From: an uncultured Lachnospiraceae bacterium
GTDB lineage: Bacteria > Bacillota > Clostridia > Lachnospirales > Lachnospiraceae
Assembly: GCA_910578335.1 (NCBI GenBank)
Contig: CAJTPU010000011.1
Location: 1-64,000 of the forward strand
Direction: 5' to 3'
DNA: 64,000 bases
Below are positions 50,690 to 59,282 of this stretch, piece by piece. The stretch's first letter is position 1. Each line of letters begins with the position of its first letter. The notes beneath the pieces were generated by a model that saw nothing but the letters and a program-made list of their open reading frames with translations, did not search any database and was not told the origin of the DNA. The position numbers and the translations under genes are program-made.

Positions 50690-53367
50690 GCCTGAACCTT
50701 TCCGATTTTTGCAAGCTGTGCAAGACGCACCTGCACCTCTTTTAACATGCCGGCGTATTTTTCCAGCTTTGCTTTCTCTTCTTCCACCTTCTGCGCAGGC
50801 GCTTTGGACAAGAACTTTTCATTCTTCAACATTCCTTCCGCACGCGCCAGCTCGCCCTGCAGACGTTTTTCCTCTTTGGAAAGACGCTCCATTTCCTGCG
50901 CAATGTCCACAAGCTCCGCAAACGGCATGTAAAGCGTTGCTCCCGCAATCACCACGGAAACGGCATCCTCCGAGACGCCCGTTTTATCCTCCTGTACCAG
51001 CACCTCTGCAGCATTTGCAAGGGAAGCAAAAAACAGCTTTCCCTCCAAAAAGGCATTGCGGATGCGCTCGTCCCGGCTCACCACATACACGGATGCCTTC
51101 CTTCCCTGTGCCACGTTCATCTGCGCACGCACGTTGCGGATGCCGCGCACCGCTTCCTTAATCCTGCCAATATCGGTTTCTTCCTTGGCAAAACAGCGCT
51201 CCGCACTGTATACCGGCCAGGAGGAAATCATAATGGATTCCTCCTTTGTCTGCAGGGTGCAGAAAATTTCCTCCGTGACAAAAGGCATATACGGATGGAG
51301 CAGCTTCAGCGCATCCAAAAGCACCGTCTTTAAGGTGTAGAGCGCGGCGTTCTGGCTCGCGGCATCATCTGAATTGTAGAGCCTCGGTTTTACCATTTCA
51401 ATATACCAGTCACAGAATTCATCCCAGATAAAATCGTAGACCTTCTGCACCGCAATGCCCAGCTCGAAGCTTTCCATATTGTCCGTGACTTCCTTCACAA
51501 GACTGTTCAGCCGGCTCAGTATCCACTTGTCAACCGGCTCCAAATCCTCTGTGCGCGGCGCATGAAGGGTCTTTCCCTCCATATTCATCATGATAAACCG
51601 GGAAGCATTCCAAACCTTGTTGGCAAAATTGCGGGCAGCCTCCACTCTCTCATAATAAAAACGCATATCGTTGCCGGGGGCATTTCCTGTTATCAGGGTC
51701 AGGCGCAGAGCGTCCGCGCCGTATTTTTCAATAACCTCCAGCGGGTCGATACCGTTCCCCAGCGATTTGGACATCTTTCTCCCCTGGCTGTCGCGCACCA
51801 GACCATGAAAAAGCACGGTCTTAAAGGGCTTTTCCTTCATCTGCTCATAGCCGGAGAATATCATGCGGATAACCCAGAAGAAAATAATGTCATAACCTGT
51901 CACCAGCACATCCGTGGGGTAAAAATAGGCAAGGTCCTCCGTTTTTTCAGGCCATCCCAGCGTGGAAAAAGGCCAGAGTGCGGAAGAAAACCATGTGTCC
52001 AGCGTATCGGGGTCCTGCGTAAAGTGCGTTCCGCCGCATTTTTTGCATACTGCAGGCGCTTCCCCGGCTACCACGACCTCCTTACAGTCGTCGCAGTAGT
52101 ACGCCGGAATCCGATGCCCCCACCAGAGCTGACGGCTGATACACCAGTCCCTGATATTGTCCGTCCAGTTAAAGTAAGTCTTTTCCATGCGCTCCGGTAT
52201 CAGCTTCACCTCGCCATTTTTCACAGCCTCCACCGCAGGCTTTATCAGCTCATCCATCTTGACAAACCACTGTTCCTTTACCAGCGGCTCAATGGTAGTC
52301 TTGCATCGGTCATGCGTGCCTACGTTGTGGGAGTAATCTTCTATTTTCACTAAAAGCCCCATCTCATCCAGCTCTTTTACAATGGCTGCTCTCGCCGCAT
52401 AGCGCTCCATTCCTGCAAACCGTCCGCCGTTCTCATTGATGGTCGCATCGTCGTTCATCACATTGACAACGGGCAGGTTATGGCGCTTGCCCACTTCAAA
52501 GTCATTGGGGTCATGTGCCGGCGTAATTTTTACTACGCCCGTTCCAAATTCCATATCCACGTAAGCGTCAGCAACAATGGGCATCTTTCTGTTCATAATC
52601 GGGAGCATCACCTCTCTGCCGATTAAATGCCGGTAACGCTCATCTTCAGGATTCACCGCAACCGCCGTATCGCCCAGCATGGTCTCCGGACGCGTAGTTG
52701 CAAACTCCAGAAATTCCGTGGTGCTCACACTGCCGTCCTCCGCAAGCAGCGGGTATTTGATATGCCACAGATGTCCCGCCTGCTCCTCGTACTCTACTTC
52801 GGCATCGGAGATGGAGGTATTGCAGACCGGACACCAGTTAATGATACGCGAGCCCTTGTAAATCCAGCCTTTTTCGTGCATTTTGCAGAACACTTCCGTA
52901 ACTGCCTTGTTGCAGCCCTCGTCCATGGTAAAACGCTCTCTGTCCCAATCACAGGAGGAACCGAGTTTTTTGAGCTGGGAAACAATCCTGCCGCCATACT
53001 CTTTTTTCCACTCCCACGCGCGCTCTAAGAATTTTTCCCTGCCCAGGTCATGCTTGTCAATGCCTTCTTCCTTCAGCTTCTCTATAATTTTGACCTCGGT
53101 TGCAATGCTCGCATGGTCCGTCCCGGGCTGCCACAGCGCATTATAGCCCTGCATCCGTTTGAACCGTATCAGGATATCCTGCATGGTATTGTCCAGCGCA
53201 TGTCCCATGTGGAGCTGCCCCGTGATATTTGGGGGCGGAATCACAATGGTAAAAGGCTTCTTATCATGGTCCACCTCGGCATGAAAATATTTTTTCTCCA
53301 TCCATTTCTGATACAGTCTGTCCTCTATGCCCTGCGGGTCATAGGTCTTTGCCAGTTCTTTGCTCAT
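50686..53367 (-). CDS. valS: valyl-tRNA synthetase
   Basis: 893 residues, class Ia. HIGH motif in P-P-P-N-I-T-G-Q-L-H-M-G-H near residue 45, CP1 editing domain with T-x-R-P-E-T-M-L-G-D-T-A-V near 225, KMSKS in G-R-K-M-S-K-S-L-G-N near 530, and a C-terminal coiled coil (about 815-885). Start ATG 53367 with GGAGGAATGG upstream (53377-53384 holds the core). Preceded by a T-box leader. The last codons overlap folC. Confidence 0.97.
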   Translation of the reverse strand: MSKELAKTYDPQGIEDRLYQKWMEKKYFHAEVDHDKKPFTIVIPPPNITGQLHMGHALDNTMQDILIRFKRMQGYNALWQPGTDHASIATEVKIIEKLKEEGIDKHDLGREKFLERAWEWKKEYGGRIVSQLKKLGSSCDWDRERFTMDEGCNKAVTEVFCKMHEKGWIYKGSRIINWCPVCNTSISDAEVEYEEQAGHLWHIKYPLLAEDGSVSTTEFLEFATTRPETMLGDTAVAVNPEDERYRHLIGREVMLPIMNRKMPIVADAYVDMEFGTGVVKITPAHDPNDFEVGKRHNLPVVNVMNDDATINENGGRFAGMERYAARAAIVKELDEMGLLVKIEDYSHNVGTHDRCKTTIEPLVKEQWFVKMDELIKPAVEAVKNGEVKLIPERMEKTYFNWTDNIRDWCISRQLWWGHRIPAYYCDDCKEVVVAGEAPAVCKKCGGTHFTQDPDTLDTWFSSALWPFSTLGWPEKTEDLAYFYPTDVLVTGYDIIFFWVIRMIFSGYEQMKEKPFKTVLFHGLVRDSQGRKMSKSLGNGIDPLEVIEKYGADALRLTLITGNAPGNDMRFYYERVEAARNFANKVWNASRFIMMNMEGKTLHAPRTEDLEPVDKWILSRLNSLVKEVTDNMESFELGIAVQKVYDFIWDEFCDWYIEMVKPRLYNSDDAASQNAALYTLKTVLLDALKLLHPYMPFVTEEIFCTLQTKEESIMISSWPVYSAERCFAKEETDIGRIKEAVRGIRNVRAQMNVAQGRKASVYVVSRDERIRNAFLEGKLFFASLANAAEVLVQEDKTGVSEDAVSVVIAGATLYMPFAELVDIAQEMERLSKEEKRLQGELARAEGMLKNEKFLSKAPAQKVEEEKAKLEKYAGMLKEVQVRLAQLAKIGKVQA

Positions 53368-53423
53368 AAATTTTCCATTCCTCCATTCCTTCGCGCTGAC
53401 GGCGCAGTTTCCTATAAAGCAAG

Positions 53424-53443
53424 ATTCCTCCACAAGGAGGAAT
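53424..53443 (-). promoter_or_regulatory. hairpin able to compete for the valS ribosome binding site
   Basis: ATTCCTCC (RNA from 53443 to 53436) and GGAGGAAT (53431 to 53424) form an 8-bp stem with a four-base loop between the T-box terminator and valS. The same GGAGGAAT block is the valS Shine-Dalgarno (53384 to 53377), so ATTCCTCC could pair with either. Confidence 0.5.
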
Positions 53444-53455
53444 TTCCTATTATAT

Positions 53456-53728
53456 AAAAAAGCCCTCTGCCGATGTTCGTATCATCGGCAAAGGGCGATT
53501 TCTCGCGGTACCACCTTTGTTCGCAGCTATGCTGCCTTGGCGACTTCCATTAAAGTCTCGTCCGATAACGGGGACGGGGCGTGAGGACTTACACGGCACA
53601 TGCTTTCTGCCCTCCGGTTCCAAAACTACCTTCCATATCCCTTCCTTCGGACAGTCTCGCAGCCGGCATACGCCGAACCGTCCTCTCTGACAAGGGGTAA
53701 TATGTACTCCTTTTTGTCTTCACCTTTT
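53456..53728 (-). ncRNA. T-box riboswitch leader of valS
   Basis: On the minus strand: the T-box sequence AACAAAGGTGGTACCGCGA (53521 to 53503), followed by a terminator hairpin (53496 to 53462) and six U. Further upstream lie AGAGAG and CTGCGAGA elements of stem I (about 53680-53650). The leader spans about 270 bases from the promoter. Uncharged tRNA-Val should stabilise the antiterminator. I could not fix the specifier codon with confidence; Val is inferred from the downstream gene. Confidence 0.93.
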
Positions 53729-53733
53729 TTAAC

Positions 53734-53762
53734 ACTATAGCGGCATCACGCCGTTTTGTCAA
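53734..53762 (-). promoter_or_regulatory. promoter of the valS T-box transcript
   Basis: TTGACA (53757-53762), 17 bases, TATAGT (53734-53739). Strong promoter. Confidence 0.8.
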
Positions 53763-53784
53763 GCAGAAATACCTGCCTTGCACC

Positions 53785-54393
53785 TTATTTCGCTGCGGGC
53801 GTTCCACACTTGGTACAGAAAGCGCCGCCGTTCAAAGGATTGCCGCAGTTTGCACATACATCTGCTGCGGGTGCTGCCTGCTGCATGGGCTGTGCCTGCG
53901 AAACCGGCTGCATAGGCTGTGCCTGCTGTACCGGCTGCATAGGCTGCTGCATGGGCTGTGCCTGCTGCATGGGCTGCTGGTAAACGGGCTGCTGCTTTAC
54001 CGTTATCTTGCCATATGCCCAGTTTGCAAACCTGTCTGCAAGAGGAACGCCTGCTTCTTTGCCCTTTGCTACCTTTACCAGTCCGATAATGGCAAATACC
54101 AGAATGATAATTGCTATCACGGATTCCATAATACTTACGATAGTCCCCCATACCGTTCCAAAAATAGGGATTCTGTAGAAGAAGTCAAACAGACCGAAGA
54201 ATGTGCCGACAACGCCGGATACAAACTGCAGGCAAATTGCCTGAATCACCTGTCTGCCTGCCCACTCATTCTTTTCTCCCACGATAACCACACCCGCCAG
54301 TAAAATCAGAGCGGTGGAATATCCCAGAATTGCAAAAATAAATGCTGCTACTGCATAAAAGGACATCCTGATACCAAATTTTCCTTTTTCCAT
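53785..54393 (-). CDS. membrane protein with Q/P/M repeats and C-terminal zinc ribbon
   Basis: 202 residues. Three to four hydrophobic segments (10-38, 50-70 and 85-108), then a low-complexity section (135-172) of units such as QPMQQ-A-QPMQ, and a zinc ribbon C-x-x-C ... C-x-x-C at the C terminus. The repeats are in-frame GCATGGGCTGTGCCT-like units in DNA (about 53880-53990). Function unknown. AAGGAGG precedes ATG 54393. Own promoter at 54460-54488. Confidence 0.8.
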   Translation of the reverse strand: MEKGKFGIRMSFYAVAAFIFAILGYSTALILLAGVVIVGEKNEWAGRQVIQAICLQFVSGVVGTFFGLFDFFYRIPIFGTVWGTIVSIMESVIAIIILVFAIIGLVKVAKGKEAGVPLADRFANWAYGKITVKQQPVYQQPMQQAQPMQQPMQPVQQAQPMQPVSQAQPMQQAAPAADVCANCGNPLNGGAFCTKCGTPAAK

Positions 54394-54459
54394 TGAAAAA
54401 ATACCTCCTTATATGTATTCCTCTCATGATATAAACGATTCCATAACCGCTTATGACTT

Positions 54460-54488
54460 ATTATATACTGTCTGCAAATTTTCGTCAA
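54460..54488 (-). promoter_or_regulatory. promoter of the zinc-ribbon protein gene
   Basis: TTGACG (54483-54488), 17 bases, TATAAT (54460-54465) on the minus strand. The leader is about 60 bases. Confidence 0.75.
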
Positions 54489-54644
54489 TTTTTATTATCA
54501 TTTTATTCTGTTCTTCCTGTGAGCGCTGCAAAACATTTTTGTGTGGCATGGTTAAAAAAACATAAATTGGCACTTTTAATGCATCCACTCCTGTGTATAA
54601 TAAGAAATAAATTCCAGATAAACGCAAAAGAAAGGCATGAAACC

Positions 54645-55619
54645 ATGATGAACAAAAAAAATCCGATTTTACTGATAACCGGCATTCTCCTCCTGCTTGC
54701 AGGCGCCATTTTCTGCTACACAACCTACCACGGCTCTTACGCCGCCTCCAAGGAGACAGGCAGCGCATTAAACGAACTGAAGGCCGAGATAAAAGAAATG
54801 GAAAGTACGCTTGAAGCTGCCACAGACGCGGATGCAAAAGCGGCGCTGGAGGCGGCGCTAAAAGAATTAAACAGCAGGAAAAGCTCCCTGAGCGCCGAAA
54901 AGCTCTCTCAGGAAAAGCCCTACTCCTACTCTCTGATACTTCTTTTTGCCGGTGCTCTGCTTACCGCAGCCGGCGGTATCCGTCTGACCAAAGGCAAAAA
55001 GGACGGTGCCAAAAAGGATTTGACCAAACTGGCGCAGGCAGGACTGCTCGCCGCGCTCTGCTACATTGGATTTGCCTTTTTCAAGATTGATATTCCCGTA
55101 GGCACGGAAAAAACCGCCTTCCACCTTGGCAACGTCTTCTGCGTACTTGCAGCGCTGCTTCTCGGCGGTTTCTGGGGCGGTCTTTCCGGCGCTGTCGGCA
55201 TGACAGTCGCCGATTTGACCACAGCCTACGTCACCAGCGCACCGAAAACTTTTTTCCTAAAGCTCTGCATCGGACTGATTGTCGGGCTGGTTGCACATCG
55301 CATTTGCAGGCTTTCACAGCAGACGGAGAAAAGCCGTATCGTCGGCATAACCGTACTTGCCAGTGCCTGCGGCATGGCGTTTAACGTCATTGCCGACCCG
55401 ATTGTAGGATACCTTTACAAAACCTATTTGCTCGGAATCCCCCAGCAGATTTCCAGTGCACTGGCAAAGATAGCCGCCGTCACCTCTTTGGTTAACGCCA
55501 TTATAGCCGTTATCGCTGCCTCCGTTTTCTATCTGGCGCTTCGTCCGGCTTTAAAGAAATCCGGCTTCCTCGCAACGGAAAAAGCTATCGGCACCCCTGC
55601 TGTCAATCCGAAAATGTAA
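54645..55619 (+). CDS. ECF transporter S component with N-terminal coiled-coil module
   Basis: 324 residues. An N-terminal helix (8-28), an extracellular coiled coil rich in E, K, A and L (35-85), a second helix (92-112), then an ECF-type substrate-binding domain with six helices (120-310), including H-L-G-N-V-F-C near 158, G-G-L-S-G-A-V-G-M-T-V-A-D near 178 and F-N-V-I-A-D-P near 255. The last blocks match S components for vitamins or tRNA-bases, without a sure ligand. The extra N-terminal module is unusual. ATG 54645 or 54648; AAAGG is ten bases upstream. No ATPase gene nearby. A 17-base convergent overlap follows. Confidence 0.8.
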   Translation: MMNKKNPILLITGILLLLAGAIFCYTTYHGSYAASKETGSALNELKAEIKEMESTLEAATDADAKAALEAALKELNSRKSSLSAEKLSQEKPYSYSLILLFAGALLTAAGGIRLTKGKKDGAKKDLTKLAQAGLLAALCYIGFAFFKIDIPVGTEKTAFHLGNVFCVLAALLLGGFWGGLSGAVGMTVADLTTAYVTSAPKTFFLKLCIGLIVGLVAHRICRLSQQTEKSRIVGITVLASACGMAFNVIADPIVGYLYKTYLLGIPQQISSALAKIAAVTSLVNAIIAVIAASVFYLALRPALKKSGFLATEKAIGTPAVNPKM

Positions 55620-56595
55620 CTCTGATATTTCCCATAAAGCAGCTTAGCTTGTAGGTGCTGTCTGCTCCGTTACGGATGTTTTCCTCATACACGACGCCCG
55701 AATGGGAACGGCTTCCGACAGTCAGGTTGCCTGCACTGCACTCTAAATCATAATTGTGTTCCCCTTCCGTGCTGCCTTTGATATGGATGTCTGCGTTGCC
55801 CATGCCGCACTCTACATCCATATCACCCGGCACGATTCCCGTAAAACGCAGCTCGCCGGCGCCAAGCTCTGCTTCCAGCTTTCTCGAAACTGTCGCATCC
55901 TTTATCACAATTTGTCCGGCGCCAAGCTGAATTTCCATTTCTTTTGCCATTGCTTCCTCTATCTGCAGCCTTCCCGCGCCAAGCTCTATCTCTATTTTGT
56001 CCGCATTGAGGGTATCCATCTTAAAGTCTCCCGCCCCCAGAGCGGCAGCAACCGTATCAAATACGGTGCCCTCGGGAATCAGGATTTCCACTTTTGTTTT
56101 GAGTACATCGACATTTATTTTGCCGCTTGTCACCACCCGCACATACAGCGTGTTTCCCGCTGCATACGCCTGCAGCTTCTTGATTGTTCTGGCAGATACA
56201 TGGAAGTCCGCATCAGGCGACTTGCCAACTGTCACCTCACATCCGCCAAGGTCAATTTCCAGATTGCGTATATTTTCCGCCGAAAAGCTCTGGGACCATT
56301 TATCCTGATTTTCTATGATATCATACGCTTCACTGAACAGGCCGTTTTCGTCCGGACTGTATGTATTCCAGTCCTCGCCCCAGCCCCAGTCGCCAAAATC
56401 GTCTCCAAAATCTTCCAGCCAATCTCCCCATTCATCCCAATGTCCCGAATGGCAGCCATAGCAGTTAAATCCATGCCAGAACCCGTATTTAAGCCCCTGC
56501 ATACCGCCTCCGCAACCGCCTATTGTCATCAGTATTAAGCCAAGTCCAAGCATGACCGCCATAATAATGGCACAGGTTTTCATAAATTTTTTCAT
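55603..56595 (-). CDS. DUF4097 family beta-helix protein, membrane-anchored
   Basis: 330 residues. Hydrophobic N-terminal segment (8-27) with I-G-G-C, a possible lipobox; then a W/D/G-rich linker (45-80) and a beta-solenoid (about 105-325) with repeated strands bearing L-G-A-G (four copies at about 180-245) and M-G-N. DUF4097 proteins are external and often paired with HAAS/PadR genes as here. No enzyme site. Its 3' end overlaps the ECF S gene by 17 bases. Confidence 0.85.
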   Translation of the reverse strand: MKKFMKTCAIIMAVMLGLGLILMTIGGCGGGMQGLKYGFWHGFNCYGCHSGHWDEWGDWLEDFGDDFGDWGWGEDWNTYSPDENGLFSEAYDIIENQDKWSQSFSAENIRNLEIDLGGCEVTVGKSPDADFHVSARTIKKLQAYAAGNTLYVRVVTSGKINVDVLKTKVEILIPEGTVFDTVAAALGAGDFKMDTLNADKIEIELGAGRLQIEEAMAKEMEIQLGAGQIVIKDATVSRKLEAELGAGELRFTGIVPGDMDVECGMGNADIHIKGSTEGEHNYDLECSAGNLTVGSRSHSGVVYEENIRNGADSTYKLSCFMGNIRVTFSD

Positions 56596-56608
56596 ATCTG
56601 TTCCTCCC

Positions 56609-57319
56609 TCATTTTGTTATCTTTTTCCAAAGCCATGAAATCCCGCGGCAGATTGCCGGAAGTACATAGCCTACAAGCCACACCGTAAACATCAGAAAGA
56701 GCATTCCAATGGCAAGAAGAAGCATCGATGCGCCGAGAAGCGCCAGTCCCACAAAGGGTAGCTGAAACAGTACGGAAAATCCCGCCACCAGCACAGCGAC
56801 TCCCGCTACAAAACAAACAATTCCCGCGACCCCGAAGCCAAGGACAATTCCAAAAAATCCAAAGAAACATGCCGCCAGTGCTCCTAAAAGCGCCCCCGCC
56901 GCACTGAGAAGCAAGGGTGACAAAATAATGCAGGCTATGACAATCAGCACAATCGCCCATGTCGGCATTCCTTCTTTCTCCTCCTTCGCTTTGGGCTGAT
57001 TCTGGTAAAAGGTATTGCCCTGATAAATGGTACTGCCCTGATAGCTCGTACCGTTCTGATACGCCGCGCCGTTGTGCCATGCACTGTTCTGTCCGTTGCC
57101 CGGCGTTGCATCCCGATAGTCCATATTTGCCCTGAGTCCGTCCTTGATATTATCGGCAACTTTTTCAGGCGACTCCAATTCTTCCAAAACCTTCTGCTCG
57201 TTTTCTTCACCCGCATCACTGAAGTATTCCTCATAATAATTCAGCGCTTCTATTCTTTCAGTTTCAGGAATGTTCGAAAGCAGCCGTTCCAGCTCTTTCA
57301 TAAACTCTGCTTTGTTCAT
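56609..57319 (-). CDS. HAAS domain membrane protein (DUF1700 type)
   Basis: 236 residues. HAAS domain (1-65: E-F-M-K-E-L-E-R-L-L, N-Y-Y-E-E-Y-F-x-D-A-G-E-E, S-P-E-K-V-A-D-N-I), an N/G/Y/Q-rich linker (70-110) with repeats such as Y-Q-G-x-T-x-Y-Q-x-N, then four to five hydrophobic segments. ATG 57319 overlaps the padR TGA by four bases. The middle gene of a padR-HAAS-DUF4097 operon, a second version of the pair at 28.7-29.6 kb. Confidence 0.87.
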   Translation of the reverse strand: MNKAEFMKELERLLSNIPETERIEALNYYEEYFSDAGEENEQKVLEELESPEKVADNIKDGLRANMDYRDATPGNGQNSAWHNGAAYQNGTSYQGSTIYQGNTFYQNQPKAKEEKEGMPTWAIVLIVIACIILSPLLLSAAGALLGALAACFFGFFGIVLGFGVAGIVCFVAGVAVLVAGFSVLFQLPFVGLALLGASMLLLAIGMLFLMFTVWLVGYVLPAICRGISWLWKKITK

Positions 57320-57639
57320 ATTCTTATTCCTCCCTCTAAGATTCCGGAAATTTTGCCGGAGTATTGTCTCCACTCATTTACATACATTCTTAGCTGGGAC
57401 ATGCCCTTGTCCGTAATTCTGTAATAACGTCTGTTCCTGCCCGCACATTCTCTGTCATAGACCACCATGCATTCATCCTTCTGCAGCCTTCTTAAGACTG
57501 GATACAGGGTGGATTCAGACAACTCGATAACCTGCCGCACATCCTGCGTGATTTTGTACCCGTAAGTACCTTCCGGTTCTTTGGACACAACTGCCAGCAC
57601 GATTGCGTCGAGCAGCGCCGCACCTGTGTTAAATACCAT
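57316..57639 (-). CDS. PadR family regulator
   Basis: 107 residues. PadR winged helix: L-D-A-I-V-L-A-V-V near 10, T-Y-G-Y-K-I-T-Q-D-V, S-E-S-T-L-Y-P-V-L-R-R-L-Q-K and R-R-Y-Y-R-I-T-D-K-G. GGGAGG precedes ATG 57639. First gene of the operon; it probably represses it. Confidence 0.9.
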   Translation of the reverse strand: MVFNTGAALLDAIVLAVVSKEPEGTYGYKITQDVRQVIELSESTLYPVLRRLQKDECMVVYDRECAGRNRRYYRITDKGMSQLRMYVNEWRQYSGKISGILEGGIRI

Positions 57640-57662
57640 CTTTTTCCTCCCTTTCGTTTTAT

Positions 57663-57746
57663 AATATTGTCAGCGTCTATAATATTATATACTATATAAC
57701 ATGCTTCTGTGCCAATAATATATAACGTATAATATGGGTTTGTCAA
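57663..57746 (-). promoter_or_regulatory. promoter and AT-rich operator region of the padR-HAAS-DUF4097 operon
   Basis: TTGACA (57741-57746), 18 bases, TATATT (57717-57722) on the minus strand. Downstream, TATAATATTATATACTATATAA (57678-57699, interrupted symmetry) is a likely operator. The 280-base gap also contains the GH13 terminator. Confidence 0.5.
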
Positions 57747-57832
57747 TAGCATTTAGAAAATCTTTCAAATTTTTTTAGAGATTGACAAAATTCTTCTTCG
57801 CAGGCAGTCTCCCGGCAGCCAAATCCCCACGC

Positions 57833-57866
57833 AAAAAGCGGCGTTGCACCATGCCACGCCGCTTTT
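57833..57866 (-). terminator. terminator of the GH13 gene
   Basis: GCGGCGT (57838-57844) with ACGCCGC (57856-57862); U-run on the minus strand from the AAAAA at 57833-57837. The other direction has TTTTG and may also act. Confidence 0.85.
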
Positions 57867-57919
57867 GTAATCTTGTATGCTTCCGTCAAAAAATGCTCTC
57901 CTTCTGCGACAGAAGATTT

Positions 57920-59254
57920 CTACACTTCGCATTTCCAGAAAAACGCACTGTACGCCGGAAGCGTGCTGCCGCCTCCAAAATCATGCTCTTCTCCCGTTAT
58001 CAAATCCACTGCTCTTCCACATCCCGCGTCAAAATGCGCCGTAAAGTCGCTGCTGTCCGCATTCAACGCCACCAAAATCCTCTCCTCCTCGGTCTTTCTT
58101 TCAAAAATGCACTGCCTGTTGGTCAGCAGCACGGAGCGGAAAGAACCGTAGTTGAAAGCATGGGAATTTTTCTTTGCCTGTGCCAGCTTTGCGATAAAAT
58201 CCGTAAGCCCGTTCCATTCCGGCTCTGCAAAGCACGGGCGGAGCGCCTGGTCCCCCTGCCCTTTCTCCCCATAGCAGCCCCATTCGCTGCCATAATAAAT
58301 ACAGGGAATGCCCGGCATGCCAAACAGCAGGGCATAGAGCAGCGGCAGGTGGTTTTTGTCGGAAAGAATGCTTGCCGCCCTCGTCACATCATGGTTGTCC
58401 ACAAAGGACAACAGATGCTTTCCCTTGTACAAGGTCCAGTTTTCCGGTCCAAACTGCCTTAGCAGAGAATGGTTTATCTCAAAAAGGTTCATGCTGTTGA
58501 AGCTGGAATACAGTCCCTTATAGCACTCATAGTTCGTCGCAGAATGAAGCATACTATCGTTAACCAGCCTGTTGTAATCTCCATGCAGCATTTCACCCAA
58601 AAGGAAAAAATCCTGCTTTCTGCCGTCACAGTAGCTTCTGAGGCGCCTGATAAAATCCTCGTCAAGACTGTACGCCACATCCAGCCTGAGCCCGTCTATG
58701 CCAAATTCATCCATCCAATACCCTACGCTGTCCAGAAGATAGCTTACCACCTCCTCGTTGCGCAGGTTCAGCTTCACAAGGTCATAATGCCCCTCCCAGC
58801 CCTCATACCACAAGCCGTCATGGTACGGCGAATCACCGTCAAATGCTATCCGGTAAAACCAGCCCGTATAGCGGGAGCTTTCCCGATTGCGCACAACATC
58901 CTGAAAAGGTCCAAAGCCTCTTCCCACATGATTAAACACACCGTCCAGCACCACCCGTATACCGTGCGCATGAAGCCTTTCACAAAGCTCCTTAAAATCT
59001 GCATTGCTTCCAAGACGCCTGTCGACCATCCGGTAATCCCTTGTGTTGTAGCCATGCGTATCCGACTCAAATATAGGAGAAAAGTAGATTGCGTTAATCC
59101 CCAGCCGTTCCATATGCGGTATCCAGTCCGCCACCTTCAAAATAGGGGCGCGGCCCTGCTTTTCACTCTCTGTCAAATCACCGTTGTTTTCAAAAGGAAC
59201 CCCTGTAAAGCCCAACGGATATATCTGATAAAACACACTTTCCTCTGCCCACAT
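57920..59254 (-). CDS. GH13 family alpha-amylase-like glycosidase (cytoplasmic)
   Basis: 444 residues, no signal peptide. Region I V-V-L-D-G-V-F-N-H-V-G near 100, region II G-L-R-L-D-V-A near 183 (nucleophile Asp), region III L-L-G-E-M-L near 214 (acid Glu) and region IV F-V-D-N-H-D near 278. The start WAEESVFYQIYPLGF is typical of oligosaccharide enzymes such as neopullulanase or cyclomaltodextrinase, but it lacks their N-terminal domain. ATG 59254 has GGGAGG eight bases upstream; the ATG two codons earlier is too near to the site. Downstream of DUF1919. Confidence 0.9.
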   Translation of the reverse strand: MWAEESVFYQIYPLGFTGVPFENNGDLTESEKQGRAPILKVADWIPHMERLGINAIYFSPIFESDTHGYNTRDYRMVDRRLGSNADFKELCERLHAHGIRVVLDGVFNHVGRGFGPFQDVVRNRESSRYTGWFYRIAFDGDSPYHDGLWYEGWEGHYDLVKLNLRNEEVVSYLLDSVGYWMDEFGIDGLRLDVAYSLDEDFIRRLRSYCDGRKQDFFLLGEMLHGDYNRLVNDSMLHSATNYECYKGLYSSFNSMNLFEINHSLLRQFGPENWTLYKGKHLLSFVDNHDVTRAASILSDKNHLPLLYALLFGMPGIPCIYYGSEWGCYGEKGQGDQALRPCFAEPEWNGLTDFIAKLAQAKKNSHAFNYGSFRSVLLTNRQCIFERKTEEERILVALNADSSDFTAHFDAGCGRAVDLITGEEHDFGGGSTLPAYSAFFWKCEV

Positions 59255-59282
59255 TGTCATTTCCTCCCATTTATGTTTTGTA

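Noticed and set aside
53589..53807. Minus-strand frame of 72 codons before valS
   Set aside because: It lies in the T-box leader and starts upstream of its promoter; structure explains the sequence.
53880..53990. CRISPR-like short repeats
   Set aside because: The repeats are in-frame codons of a Q/P/M-rich linker, have no unique spacers and no cas genes.
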